35,762 nt of DNA from Methanobacteriota archaeon (GCA_005878985.1 VBMA01000089.1:1-35762), one strand, 5' to 3'. Shown: positions 8,087 to 16,183, counted from the first letter of the stretch. Notes: generated by a model not told the origin, from the letters alone. Made by a program: numbers and translations.

Positions 8087-8434
8087 ATGCGTGAACCACC
8101 GCCCCCGATGATGAGTGCGCCAATGATGATGGATCGAAAGAGAATGCTGGTGATTGGTTCGATCGTCTTCGGACTGTTTCTCCTTTTCTTGGGAGCCGCG
8201 ATCGTCGACTCCAGTCATCTCACGGCGGACCTAAACACGCCCGCTGGGGCCGATCGGGCCAACGTCTGGGGGCCCGTGGTCGCCCATGCGGGTATCTTCT
8301 TCTTCGTCGTTGGCCTCGTCGGTGCGGCCATTCTCCTCGAAGACTTGGACATCTTCGTGCGCCTCTTCTTGCTGATCGTCGCGTTCGTCGCCCTCTTGCT
8401 GGTCCTTGCGAACTCCCCCACGATCTTCGGGTGA
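8087..8434 (+). CDS. Small membrane protein with three transmembrane helices
   Basis: About 115 residues. A short methionine- and proline-rich N-terminus (MREPPPPMMSAPMMM) precedes three hydrophobic segments: MLVIGSIVFGLFLLFLGAAI, a second around HAGIFFFVVGLVGAAILL, and RLFLLIVAFVALLLVLA. No conserved catalytic residues are visible. I rejected the TTG at 8006 because it lies upstream of the TATA box. The next gene follows after 9 nt, so the two probably form a membrane pair. Confidence 0.65.
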   Translation: MREPPPPMMSAPMMMDRKRMLVIGSIVFGLFLLFLGAAIVDSSHLTADLNTPAGADRANVWGPVVAHAGIFFFVVGLVGAAILLEDLDIFVRLFLLIVAFVALLLVLANSPTIFG

Positions 8435-8443
8435 GGTGGCACG

Positions 8444-8755
8444 ATGGCGGGAATGGGCGATAGACTCTGGGACATCGGCCGGTCGCCGGCCCAGCACATG
8501 ACCGTCTTGGTCTTCGGCCTCCTCGCGCTCCTGACGGGGATCGTCGCGACATCGATCCTCGCCGTCGCGGGGGGCGGCGGAGGGGCCACGTCGATCATCA
8601 TGGCGGCGCTGATCCTTCGAGGGGTCGGCGGCTTCTTCGTGACGCTGGCCCTCTTCCTCGGGGCCTACGCTGCCTCGGGCGACTCTTGGACGACGACCGT
8701 GTGGCGAGTCGCGCAACTCCTGGCGGCCGTCCTGGTCCTGATCTTCGTGTTCTGA
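8444..8755 (+). CDS. Small membrane protein, partner of the preceding gene
   Basis: 103 residues with three likely helices: TVLVFGLLALLTGIVATSIL, then IIMAALILRGVGGFFVTLAL with the following LGAYA, and VAQLLAAVLVLIFVF at the C-terminus. A glycine run (AGGGGGA) links the first two. GAGGTGGC just before ATG 8444 is a usable ribosome binding site. It shares length, helix count and operon with the preceding gene, so a heteromeric membrane complex is possible. Function is unknown. A T-rich tract after the stop (about 8800-8822) may terminate the unit. Confidence 0.65.
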   Translation: MAGMGDRLWDIGRSPAQHMTVLVFGLLALLTGIVATSILAVAGGGGGATSIIMAALILRGVGGFFVTLALFLGAYAASGDSWTTTVWRVAQLLAAVLVLIFVF

Positions 8756-8839
8756 GTCGGGCCGAACCGTGGGGCGGCGCAGACCGCGCTGCCTCCACCT
8801 TTCCTCTTTCGCGGTTTCTTCCGAGGACTCGTCGAGAGA

Positions 8840-9943
8840 CTATCGTGCTTCTCCGGCGCTCACGGAGAGAATCGGCGGAAGGAAGTCGCTGATCATCTTC
8901 CACGACTCACCTTCGTCGCGGCTGGCAAAGAGCTGCCCCGTGTTGGTCCCGACGTAGACTCCGAGGGGGTCCGCGGCGTCAACAGCCATCCCCTCGCGCA
9001 GCACGCCCAGGTAGGCGCGGGGGCCGGGCAGTCCTTTCGTGTGACTACGCCACGCCTTGCCGCTGCTCGTCGTCTTCCACACGGCCATCTGGCCCTTCGG
9101 GAACACGCGGTTCTCGGCGCCGATCAACGGGGTGACGAACGCGGTGTGTTTCTGCTCCGGATGCGCGGCGATCGGGAATCCGAACTCGGACGGCAGGCCT
9201 TTCGTGACTTCCGTCCACGCGCCTCCGTCCGGTCCGCGGTGGTAGGTCCCACAGTGGTTCTGCTGGAAGATCGCCCCGTCTCCCGAGGCGTCCCAGGCCA
9301 GCTTGTGCACGCACTGGCCCCACTCCGGATATTGGTTCGGCATGAATCCGGCCCGCACGCCGCGGTTTTCCGTGGTCCAGCTTCGTCCGCCGTCCCGCGT
9401 CTCGAACGCGCCGACCGCGCTGATTCCGATCATGAGGTGCCGCGGATTCTTTGGATCGACGAGCACGGAGTGGAGGCACAGACCACCGTTGCCGGGTTGC
9501 CAGTCTTTCCGCGTCGGATGGTAGTTCAGCGACTCGACGTCGTGCCACGTGTCGCCGCGGTCGTCGCTGCGGAACAACGCCGCGGGCTCGACCCCGGCGT
9601 AGATTGTTTCGGGGGCGTCCGACGGTCCCGGCTCGATGTGCCAGACTCGCGACACGCTGAGATCGGAACCTTCCTTGAACTTCGGCGCGGTCTTCGTGGC
9701 TTTCGGCGCCTCGCCCGCGCGACCGCGGTAGACGGCGGGGCCCCACGGCTCGCTGCCCATCGGTGCGGCGGCGTAGACGGTTCGTCCATCCCGCGGATCG
9801 AGCGTCATATGATACACCGCGCCGCCCGCATTGAACGGTCCCTCGACAGACCATTTCCTCCGGTCCAGAGAATGGAAAAGGAATCCGCCTTTCTTCGTCC
9901 CGACCGCGACGACCACACTGCCCTTCTTGATCGAACGAGCCAT
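8840..9943 (-). CDS. BNR/Asp-box beta-propeller protein (sialidase-like fold, cytoplasmic)
   Basis: About 367 residues starting MARSIKKGSVVVAVGTKKGG. Asp-box-like motifs recur at blade ends: SDDRGDTW, TRDGGRSW, TTSSGKAW and SRDEGESW, as in sialidase, VPS10 and YCF48-type propellers. There is no signal peptide, so it should be cytoplasmic, and the sialidase catalytic arginine triad cannot be confirmed. ATG 9943 begins 1 nt after the stop of the MoaD-like gene, which strongly implies coupled translation and a joint task. The longer frame back to 9982 would overlap that gene and is unlikely. Enzymatic or scaffold roles are both possible. Confidence 0.75.
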   Translation of the reverse strand: MARSIKKGSVVVAVGTKKGGFLFHSLDRRKWSVEGPFNAGGAVYHMTLDPRDGRTVYAAAPMGSEPWGPAVYRGRAGEAPKATKTAPKFKEGSDLSVSRVWHIEPGPSDAPETIYAGVEPAALFRSDDRGDTWHDVESLNYHPTRKDWQPGNGGLCLHSVLVDPKNPRHLMIGISAVGAFETRDGGRSWTTENRGVRAGFMPNQYPEWGQCVHKLAWDASGDGAIFQQNHCGTYHRGPDGGAWTEVTKGLPSEFGFPIAAHPEQKHTAFVTPLIGAENRVFPKGQMAVWKTTSSGKAWRSHTKGLPGPRAYLGVLREGMAVDAADPLGVYVGTNTGQLFASRDEGESWKMISDFLPPILSVSAGEAR

Positions 9944-9944
9944 G

Positions 9945-10211
9945 TCAACCACCCGCAACGCTAGGGAGGATATGGACGACATCTCCGGGATTCAGTTTCG
10001 CCTCCGGCAACGACGCTCCGATCAGTTCCTCGTTCACGAAGACATTCACATACGGCCGGCGTCGGCCCGCCTCGTCGACGACCCGATCGCGGATTCCCGG
10101 AAAATTCGCATCGAGCGCGTGGAGCATCGCGGCGACATTCGACGCCTCGAGGACGACTTCGTCCTGCCCGTCGGTGTACGAGCGGAGCGCCGGTGGGATC
10201 CGCACGAGCAC
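9945..10211 (-). CDS. MoaD/ThiS-family ubiquitin-like sulfur carrier
   Basis: 88 residues with a beta-grasp pattern: LVRIPPALRSYTDGQ, ASNVAAMLHALDANFPGIRD, YVNVFVNEELI, and the ending LNPGDVVHILPSVAGG. The C-terminal Gly-Gly at 87-88 is the site that MoaD, ThiS and archaeal SAMP proteins adenylate and use for thiocarboxylate or protein conjugation. No E1-like MoeB/ThiF gene lies in this window. GTG 10211 follows a TATA-like ACTTTTCTCC (minus strand, about 10237-10244). The BNR propeller gene follows after 1 nt, so the carrier may serve or modify that protein. Confidence 0.85.
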   Translation of the reverse strand: MLVRIPPALRSYTDGQDEVVLEASNVAAMLHALDANFPGIRDRVVDEAGRRRPYVNVFVNEELIGASLPEAKLNPGDVVHILPSVAGG

Positions 10212-10366
10212 CCCCGCGCGGGCGAGCTCCCTCGGAGAAAAGTCAGCGGCGATGATTCCTTCCCCCGCACCTCATCGGCGGAGAGATGAAAAGCCTTTGG
10301 CCGGCGTCCGCGAATGGACGACGGCACTCGGAAGCCCTTATCTCATCCGAATCGCTCCGGCCGTCG

Positions 10367-11197
10367 ATGGATACCCAGGACATCCTGGACGTCGCGCTCC
10401 GCCTCGCGAGCCAGTCCGAGATCCCCGCGGACACGACGATCAACGTACCCGCGCGGAATGTCCGCCGGGCCCTGATCGGCATCGACGTCGAGGCGGCGGA
10501 CCTCCTCATGGCCAAGGAGAAGGGATATGACGCCGTCATCGCCCACCATCCGACGGGAGGGTCGGCGACCCTCGACTTTCCGAAGGTCCTCGTCAAGCAT
10601 GCGGACATCTTGGCCCGCCATGGGGTGCCACGAGCCGTCGCCGACGCGGCCGTGCGGGAGATACAGGAGGAGCGAGAGCCGCGGGCCCACGCGGAGAACT
10701 ACGACCGACTCCCGTCGATCGCGCGTCTGATCGGGATCGGCCTGATGTGCATCCACAACCCGTGCGACGAGATCGGCCGGCGGGTGATGGACGAGACGCT
10801 CCGGGAGAAGTTGAAGCCGGATCCGCGCGTGCGCGACGCAATCGATACGCTCTACGGAATCCCGGAGTTCCAAGCGGCGAAGACGCGCATCGCCGTGCGC
10901 ATGGGGAAAATCGACAATCCCCTAGGAAAATGGGCGGTCCACCACGGTGCCGGGACGAACGGAGGGGTGCCGGTGGCCCGGGCGGCCTTCGAACACGGCA
11001 TCGACACGGTTTTCTACATCCACATCGATGCGGGGGCCCTCCGGCGGTTGTGGGAGCTCTTCGGCCGCGAGGGCTCGAAGAACCTCGTGGTCACGGGGCA
11101 CGTGGCTTCGGACAGCATCGGCATCAACGCGCTCGTCCGCGAACTTCGCAAGCGGGGACTTCGGGTCGACACGTACAGCGGAATTGTCGATGTCTGA
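10367..11197 (+). CDS. NIF3-like dinuclear metal-centre protein
   Basis: 276 residues. GIDVEAADLLMAKEKGYD followed by AVIAHHP (H60-H61) is the NIF3/DUF34 metal-binding segment, and the C-terminal VVTGHVASDSIGINALVREL supplies further ligands. NIF3 family proteins form rings with a dinuclear metal site; suggested roles include GTP cyclohydrolase-like or metal-insertion activity, none settled. ATG 10367 is preferred to the ATG at 10286: it follows the TATA-like CCCTTATCTC by about 26 nt. Divergent from the MoaD-like gene with about 155 bp between starts. Confidence 0.82.
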   Translation: MDTQDILDVALRLASQSEIPADTTINVPARNVRRALIGIDVEAADLLMAKEKGYDAVIAHHPTGGSATLDFPKVLVKHADILARHGVPRAVADAAVREIQEEREPRAHAENYDRLPSIARLIGIGLMCIHNPCDEIGRRVMDETLREKLKPDPRVRDAIDTLYGIPEFQAAKTRIAVRMGKIDNPLGKWAVHHGAGTNGGVPVARAAFEHGIDTVFYIHIDAGALRRLWELFGREGSKNLVVTGHVASDSIGINALVRELRKRGLRVDTYSGIVDV

Positions 11198-11229
11198 GCA
11201 TTATTATTATCATAATGCCGTATAAAATT
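11198..11229 (+). promoter_or_regulatory. AT-rich hairpin and TATA box before the elp3 operon
   Basis: GCATTAT at 11198-11204 and ATAATGC at 11212-11218 form a perfect 7-bp inverted repeat starting right after the NIF3 stop codon. GTATAAAATT follows at about 11220-11229. Together they could end the NIF3 transcript and control the next operon. The start at 11303 would then have a leader of roughly 50 nt. Confidence 0.5.
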
Positions 11230-11302
11230 CAATGGGAAGCCTTAACTACGCATCCCCGTTACGGAAGCGAAGGGGTTCCTTCTGCCGTTCGAGATCGTCA
11301 TC

Positions 11303-11737
11303 GTGAGCAACACCCCCCTCACGCCGCTCAAGGACATTGACGATGTCGCGCTCCTGTTCCTCACGCAGATCGGATACATCCCGAAAGGCTACGATCCGAA
11401 GACGGATGCCAGTTCCGTGCGGGATTCGGTCCCGTATCGGTTGTTCGTCGAGTGTTTGCTCGGCCGGCTCGACAAGGGGTGGACCGTCGAACAGCTCGCC
11501 GCGAAGTTGAAGACGACCAAGGCGACGATCTATCGGCACATCAACAAACTGAAGGAGATGGACCTGCTCGACGAGGTGAACGTGCCGGAGCGAGGCACGG
11601 TCCGGAAGGGCTACCGCATCCGATACGGGAATCTCTCGAAGGCATGGAACTTCGTCGAATCCAACATCGAGATCGCGATCGAGAACTATCGCAAGACGGT
11701 CGACCATCTCGAGAAGCTCGCGGAGCAACGGAGGTGA
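11303..11737 (+). CDS. Winged-helix DNA-binding protein, first gene of the elp3 operon
   Basis: 144 residues. Residues about 45-105 form a winged helix: RLFVECLLGRLDKGWTVEQ, LAAKLKTTKATIYRHINKLK as recognition helix, and a wing at VPERGTVRKGYRIRYG. The C-terminal AWNFVESNIEIAIENYRKTV looks like a dimerising helix. It starts at GTG 11303; no other in-frame start lies upstream. Its stop codon overlaps the ribosome binding site of the next gene. It may regulate its own operon through the hairpin at 11198-11218. Confidence 0.78.
   Translation: MSNTPLTPLKDIDDVALLFLTQIGYIPKGYDPKTDASSVRDSVPYRLFVECLLGRLDKGWTVEQLAAKLKTTKATIYRHINKLKEMDLLDEVNVPERGTVRKGYRIRYGNLSKAWNFVESNIEIAIENYRKTVDHLEKLAEQRR
11730..11737 (+). 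promoter_or_regulatory. Ribosome binding site that decides a TTG start
   Basis: GGAGGTGA overlaps the stop codon of the winged-helix gene and lies 6 nt before TTG 11744. It is the best Shine-Dalgarno match of this region and supports the unusual start codon. Confidence 0.65.
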
Positions 11738-11743
11738 CCGGGG

Positions 11744-12019
11744 TTGGCAGAAGACATCGTCTCGCTCACGAAGGGGTCGCGCTATCGGATCGAGTCCATG
11801 GAGACCCGCGAACGGACCAAGGTGACGAAGGGGATCTTCCGAGGATACGCGACGATCGGGACGGACGACGCGATCGTCGTGGAACTCGATGAGAGCCATC
11901 AGGAGCTGAAGGGAAAGTTGCGTCTCATCCCGTTGCACGTCGTGCTCGCCGTCGACATCCTGGAACAAGTGGCCGGCGACGCGCCGAAAGTCGAGAAGCA
12001 CGGCACGATGTACGGTTGA
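11744..12019 (+). CDS. Small conserved-looking protein, possibly SH3/Sm-like barrel
   Basis: 91 residues with alternating short strands: VSLTKGSRYRIESMETRER, VTKGIFRGYATIGTDDAIVV, and KLRLIPLHVVLAVDILEQ. The pattern of a strand, G-F-R-G turn, strand, and a final I-P-L-H-V-V-L strand is what a small SH3 or Sm-like beta-barrel would show, but I do not recognise the family. TTG 11744 is set by the GGAGGTGA at 11730-11737. Position between a winged-helix protein and a membrane protein in the elp3 operon suggests an RNA- or translation-linked role, which is only inference. Confidence 0.65.
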   Translation: MAEDIVSLTKGSRYRIESMETRERTKVTKGIFRGYATIGTDDAIVVELDESHQELKGKLRLIPLHVVLAVDILEQVAGDAPKVEKHGTMYG

Positions 12020-12068
12020 TTGGTCATCCAGGGCAAGGTTCTTGCCGAGGAAGGCGGTTGGCGGAGGC

Positions 12069-12602
12069 ATGGATTCTCCTCGGTTCGCCCGCTCGGGCCT
12101 GCAATCCCCTCGCGGTTGGCTGTTCCTCGCCTTCCTCGGAGTGTGGCTCTACCTCGCATCGCAGTTGCTCCGCCTCTATCCGGCGCGGGTCGCTGAGGTC
12201 GTCGTCCTCCCGGTGTCGGAGGTGAGGGAGCTCCTCGCGCTCTCCGCCGGCCTGGGTCAGCTCCTGTTCTTCGGCGGCCTGGTCGCGGCGCTCTGGCGTG
12301 CGAACCTGGCCGCGGGCGTATCGAACGCCGGGATCCGCGGCATCGCGTTCGGTGTCGCCGGGGTCGGCATCCTCGGCGTGTTCGAGTTCGCCCTCTTCCT
12401 CGATTGGCTCGGAGCCGCGTTCAATCCGATGGCCGTGTTCGCGCAGAGCCCTGTCCTGGACACCGGCGTCATCGCGGGCACCGCCCTCGCCTTCGCGGGT
12501 CTGGCCTCCCTCGTCGTCGGCTTCGCGCAATCCACCGACCTGTTCGGGCGCAGGGAACGCATGGTCTCCCAACGCCGAGCGCAGAGGGAGGAGACCGGCT
12601 GA
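12069..12602 (+). CDS. Membrane protein with four or five helices, function unknown
   Basis: About 177 residues. Hydrophobic segments include GWLFLAFLGVWLYLASQLL, LLALSAGLGQLLFFGGLVAA, IAFGVAGVGILGVFEFALFL and VIAGTALAFAGLASLVVGFA. The C-terminus is short, charged and arginine-rich (RRERMVSQRRAQREE), so it should face the cytoplasm. ATG 12069 has GCGGAGG just upstream; the TTG at 12042 is less likely. It lies between the small barrel-like protein and elp3, with only 16 nt to elp3, so it is in the same operon. Confidence 0.65.
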   Translation: MDSPRFARSGLQSPRGWLFLAFLGVWLYLASQLLRLYPARVAEVVVLPVSEVRELLALSAGLGQLLFFGGLVAALWRANLAAGVSNAGIRGIAFGVAGVGILGVFEFALFLDWLGAAFNPMAVFAQSPVLDTGVIAGTALAFAGLASLVVGFAQSTDLFGRRERMVSQRRAQREETG

Positions 12603-12618
12603 GCCGCAGAGCGGATGA

Positions 12619-14214
12619 ATGGGAGGACCTGTGTCGTCCGGGGCCGTTGACGTGACGCTCGAGCTGCCTCCCTCTCCCGAGGACCGCTTCCTCGCGTCGT
12701 TCCTCGCCGAACTGCGCGAGCGGATTCCGGCGTCGAAGGATGAGCTCCAACAGCTGAAGCGGCGCATCGCGCGATCCCACGGGGTCTCCGGGATCCCGAG
12801 CGATTCGGACGTCCTCGGTCGTCTCCCTCGTCCGATCCGCGATGAATTGGTGGATCTTCTGCGGGTCAAGCCCGCGCGCACCGCGAGCGGCGTCGCCGTC
12901 GTGACCGTGATGACCGCGCCGCACGCCTGCCCTCACGGCGTGTGCACCTTCTGTCCGGGTGGACCGAAGTTCGGTACGCCACAGTCGTACGTCGGCACGG
13001 AACCGGCGGCGCGACGCGCGTCGGCTCACGGCTACGATCCGGGCGCGCAGCTCGTCGCCCGGCTCCGGTCTCTCGAGGAAATCGGTCACCCCACGGACAA
13101 GGTCGATCTGATTGTCCTCGGAGGGACCTTCACCGCGCTCGACCGCGGGTACCAGGAATGGTTCGTGAAAGGATGTCTCGACGCGATGAACGGGTTTGTC
13201 TCGGATTCGATTCGGGCGGCGCAAGCCGCGAATGAGACCGGAGCGGCCCGGTGCATCGGCCTCACGATTGAGACGAAGCCCGACTGCTTCCTCGGGTCGG
13301 AGGTCGACGCGTGCCTCGCGCTCGGCACGACCCGCGTGGAACTTGGAATCCAATCGACCCACGACGATGTCCTCGAGGCGGTGCACCGCGGCCACACGGA
13401 TGCCCAAAGCAGGGCCGCAATTCGCGGAGCGAAGGCCGCCGGGTTGAAAGTCGGCGCGCACATGATGCCGGGGCTCCCGGTTTCGGATTGCGATCGCGAC
13501 CTCGAATCGTTCCGGACCCTGTTCGACAATCCGGACTATCGTCCGGATTTTCTCAAGATCTATCCGACGTTGGTCCTGCCTGGGACGGCGTTGTACGGAC
13601 TCTGGAGATCCGGTCGCTATGCGCCGATGACCACGGAAGAGGCCGTCGAACTGATCGCGCGCGTGAAGGCGTTCGTCCCGCGGTGGTGTCGGATTCAGCG
13701 GGTGCAACGGGAGATCGGTGCGCCGGAAATCCAGAGTGGGCCGAAGAAGGGAGACCTCCGCATGCTCGCGCGTGAGCGGCTTCGGGCGGCCGGCCAGCGA
13801 TGCGTGTGCGTTCGATGCCGCGAGGTCGGCTTCCGAGGAATCGCACCCCGTCCGGAAGCCCTCACGATGCTCCGCTCCGACTACGCGGCCTCCGGTGGAA
13901 TCGAGGTCTTCCTCAGCGTCGAGGACCCGGGACTCGACGTGCTCGTCGCGTACGCACGGCTCCGGATTGACCCGGCCGGGGCCACCGTGCGGGAGCTGAA
14001 GGTGTTCGGTCCCATGGTGAGGATTCATGAGGCCGCGAACGACCGGTGGCAGCATCGCGGGTTCGGCCGTCGACTCATGGACGAGTGCGAGCGCCTCGCG
14101 CGCGACGAATTCGACGCGCGTGTCGTCCGGGTCACGGCGGGCGTCGGGGTGCGGGGTTACTACCGAACCTTGGGATACGACCTGCAAACGCCGTACATGG
14201 TCAAGGCGCTTTGA
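12619..14214 (+). CDS. elp3: Elp3 tRNA uridine-34 modification enzyme (radical SAM plus GNAT)
   Basis: 531 residues, usual for archaeal Elp3. It starts the cm5U-type modification at wobble uridine 34 of tRNAs using SAM and acetyl-CoA. The radical-SAM cysteines are C104, C109 and C112 in ACPHGVCTFCPGG, the compact spacing of archaeal forms. Then come SYVGTEPAARRA, VLGGTFTALDRGYQEWF and GLTIETKPDCF. The C-terminal GNAT domain shows the acetyl-CoA loop QHRGFGRRLM at 478-487 and GYYRTLGY near the end. It probably acts alone, as archaeal Elp3 usually lacks other Elongator subunits. It closes the operon begun at 11303, and its stop codon directly abuts the stop of the convergent GTPase gene. Confidence 0.95.
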   Translation: MGGPVSSGAVDVTLELPPSPEDRFLASFLAELRERIPASKDELQQLKRRIARSHGVSGIPSDSDVLGRLPRPIRDELVDLLRVKPARTASGVAVVTVMTAPHACPHGVCTFCPGGPKFGTPQSYVGTEPAARRASAHGYDPGAQLVARLRSLEEIGHPTDKVDLIVLGGTFTALDRGYQEWFVKGCLDAMNGFVSDSIRAAQAANETGAARCIGLTIETKPDCFLGSEVDACLALGTTRVELGIQSTHDDVLEAVHRGHTDAQSRAAIRGAKAAGLKVGAHMMPGLPVSDCDRDLESFRTLFDNPDYRPDFLKIYPTLVLPGTALYGLWRSGRYAPMTTEEAVELIARVKAFVPRWCRIQRVQREIGAPEIQSGPKKGDLRMLARERLRAAGQRCVCVRCREVGFRGIAPRPEALTMLRSDYAASGGIEVFLSVEDPGLDVLVAYARLRIDPAGATVRELKVFGPMVRIHEAANDRWQHRGFGRRLMDECERLARDEFDARVVRVTAGVGVRGYYRTLGYDLQTPYMVKAL

Positions 14215-15033
14215 TCAAGCGATTTCCTTGATCCAACCGAGGCGTCGGAGCTTGCTCGCCTCGACGTCGGCCGCATTGCGGAACGACGACTCGACCTCCG
14301 CGAGGTACTCGATCGCCAGGCGCAGCCCTTCCTTCGTCGGCGTCTTGACATCGATGCCCGCACGCGTGAGTTGCTGGCGGACGATCGGCATCGCGGCTTC
14401 CTGACCTCCCATGAATTCGCAGAAATCCACGATGATCTGATCGGTGACCGCGATGAACGGATTCCAGGGCTCTTCGACCGCTTCTCCCTTCGTGACCTTC
14501 GCGTCCGCCTCCGCGATCATCGCCTTCGCGAGACCGAGGAATCCCGCTTCGACATTGAGTCCGGTCTTCGCGGAGCTCACGAAGCCGTCCACCTGGAGTA
14601 CGTCTTTCAGATCATCCAGCTGTTCCTGGACCGTTCGACGGGAGTCGGCGAGGTCCACCTTGTTCGCGACCAGGACGAGTGGAATCGGGTCCGTGACGGA
14701 AAGGAGATGCGGGATCCAGTACTCGTGCAGACTCTCGGCCGTCTCCGGGCGCGTCACGTCGTAGACAAGGAGCGCGCCTTTCGCCCCTTGGAAGGAGCTC
14801 TCCTGGATGCCGCGGTACCCTTTTTGTCCGAGGACGTCCCAGATCATGAACGTCATGTCGGTCGCCTTGCTCGGCGACTCGATCCGCAGGTCCTTCTTCG
14901 TGACTTTCGTGCCGATGGTCGTGATGTAGTCGTCCGAAAACTTGTCGACCACGAAGCGCCGGATCAGACTCGTCTTGCCCACGGCTCCGTCGCCGAGGAG
15001 CAAGATCTTTCGCTTGACGTGGTCATCGACCAT
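14215..15033 (-). CDS. Ras/Rab-like small GTPase with C-terminal extension
   Basis: 272 residues. All five G motifs are visible: G1 GDGAVGKTS at 14-22, a G2 threonine in TTIGT near 38-42, G3 WDVLGQ at 65-70, G4 NKVD at 124-127, G5 SAK at 154-156. Around 90 residues follow the G domain and are unlike Ras, ending in a helix EGLRLAIEYLAEVESSF. No C-terminal prenylation cysteine is present. Such Ras-superfamily GTPases occur in many archaea and in bacterial MglA systems, where they switch with longin or roadblock partners. The upstream gene encodes a candidate membrane partner. I chose ATG 15033 because the TATA box at 15061-15072 lies about 30 nt upstream. Confidence 0.88.
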   Translation of the reverse strand: MVDDHVKRKILLLGDGAVGKTSLIRRFVVDKFSDDYITTIGTKVTKKDLRIESPSKATDMTFMIWDVLGQKGYRGIQESSFQGAKGALLVYDVTRPETAESLHEYWIPHLLSVTDPIPLVLVANKVDLADSRRTVQEQLDDLKDVLQVDGFVSSAKTGLNVEAGFLGLAKAMIAEADAKVTKGEAVEEPWNPFIAVTDQIIVDFCEFMGGQEAAMPIVRQQLTRAGIDVKTPTKEGLRLAIEYLAEVESSFRNAADVEASKLRRLGWIKEIA

Positions 15034-15060
15034 GACGACCTCGCTCCATGCAGGCGCCAC

Positions 15061-15072
15061 TCATATAACGCT
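15061..15072 (-). promoter_or_regulatory. TATA box of the small GTPase gene
   Basis: On the minus strand it reads AGCGTTATATGA, some 30-35 nt before ATG 15033. It shows that the GTPase can be transcribed separately from the membrane protein gene 75 nt upstream. Confidence 0.5.
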
Positions 15073-15107
15073 TGCTGGCTCAATGTCAGCGATGCGAATA
15101 CGGACCG

Positions 15108-16130
15108 TCAGTTCGGATGAAACCGGAGCCGCGGACGGATGAAGCGCGCCGCAATCAGGTCGGCTTGCGGCAGCAGCGCCACGTCCCCGTCCCACTTCGC
15201 GAGGATGTCCGAATGCGACCGTTCGAATTCCCACACCGCGATCTGGAGCTTCCGAGGGAGGCTGCTCAGGTACCGGCCCACGATCACGGCGGCGAGGACG
15301 GTGTGCTGGCCCCGGAGCATGAGGACCTGGCGTTGACCGAACCGCAGTTGCTCGAGCGTCCCGCCTCGGTCATCGAACGAGTCGCGAACGAACTCCTGGA
15401 GCACGATGAGCATCCCGCTCATGATGTCGCTGTCGTGGACCATGCCCCGCGTGCGGGACCAGTGGCGGATCAGCATGCCGCTGTCGTGCATCAGGTAGAG
15501 CTCCTCGAGACGCGCGCGTCGGGTCACGTAGACACCGAGGCCGATCACGCCCGCGGCGCCGAATCCCGCAGCCGCGGCCCAGAACGGATTCACGGGAGCG
15601 GGCGGGGGGCTGTACTTCACCGCGAAGGTGAGCGACCGATAAATCGTCCGGGGGTTCTGATCGAAATTATCGGTGTATGTCACGGTGACGTCGACCGTCG
15701 TGAAGACGGGACTCGCGGTCTGCGACGTCTCGGTCGTGTTGGCGTAGAACGACCAGTCTCCGATCCGGTTCTGAGTGACCTCGGTGTAGGTGCCGCCCGC
15801 CTGCTGCTTGTAGGCGAGTTCGGGACCGAAGACCGCCGTGATGCTGATCGTCGCGGCCATCGTGTCGCTGTAGCTCACATTGTTCGGGTACGGCGAGTCC
15901 AACCAGAATGTGAAGTCCACGTCGGGCGCATGGGAATCGTTGAGGATGACCGCGAGCTGATAGTACGAACGGCGAGGGACTGCGGCAGCGAGCGACACCG
16001 TGAGCGTCAGCGCGAGGAGAGTGAGCGCGACGGCAGGGATGAAGCGTGGTACGCGTGAGGTTCGATGTTGCACTGGTTGGAGCCCCCCCAACCGATTGTC
16101 CGCCACGCGGACGCCGACCGGCGCGACCAT
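15108..16130 (-). CDS. Membrane-anchored protein with cytoplasmic roadblock/longin-like domain
   Basis: 340 residues if started at ATG 16130. A hydrophobic signal segment lies at about 30-50 (FIPAVALTLLALTLTVSLAA), an extracytoplasmic beta-rich domain at 55-175, one transmembrane helix at 183-202, and a cytoplasmic domain from 208. The cytoplasmic part has EELYLMHDSGMLIRHWSR, DIMSGMLIVLQEFVRDSF and FGQRQVLMLRGQHTVLAAVI. This pattern resembles roadblock/longin-type folds in archaeal membrane proteins. Inference: it carries a signal from outside to a GTPase such as the one encoded next. The start is uncertain; the TATA at 16142-16151 suits GTG 16073 or GTG 16106 better than 16130. Confidence 0.7.
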   Translation of the reverse strand: MVAPVGVRVADNRLGGLQPVQHRTSRVPRFIPAVALTLLALTLTVSLAAAVPRRSYYQLAVILNDSHAPDVDFTFWLDSPYPNNVSYSDTMAATISITAVFGPELAYKQQAGGTYTEVTQNRIGDWSFYANTTETSQTASPVFTTVDVTVTYTDNFDQNPRTIYRSLTFAVKYSPPPAPVNPFWAAAAGFGAAGVIGLGVYVTRRARLEELYLMHDSGMLIRHWSRTRGMVHDSDIMSGMLIVLQEFVRDSFDDRGGTLEQLRFGQRQVLMLRGQHTVLAAVIVGRYLSSLPRKLQIAVWEFERSHSDILAKWDGDVALLPQADLIAARFIRPRLRFHPN

Positions 16131-16141
16131 TCGTGAGCCGT

Positions 16142-16151
16142 CTATTTAATC
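16142..16151 (-). promoter_or_regulatory. TATA box of the membrane protein gene
   Basis: Minus-strand GATTAAATAG, an AT-rich box in the 117-bp gap before this gene. Its spacing would put the transcript start near 16120, inside the longest possible reading frame. Confidence 0.45.
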
Positions 16152-16183
16152 TTGCTATCGATGCGTCACATCGTGCACCAACG

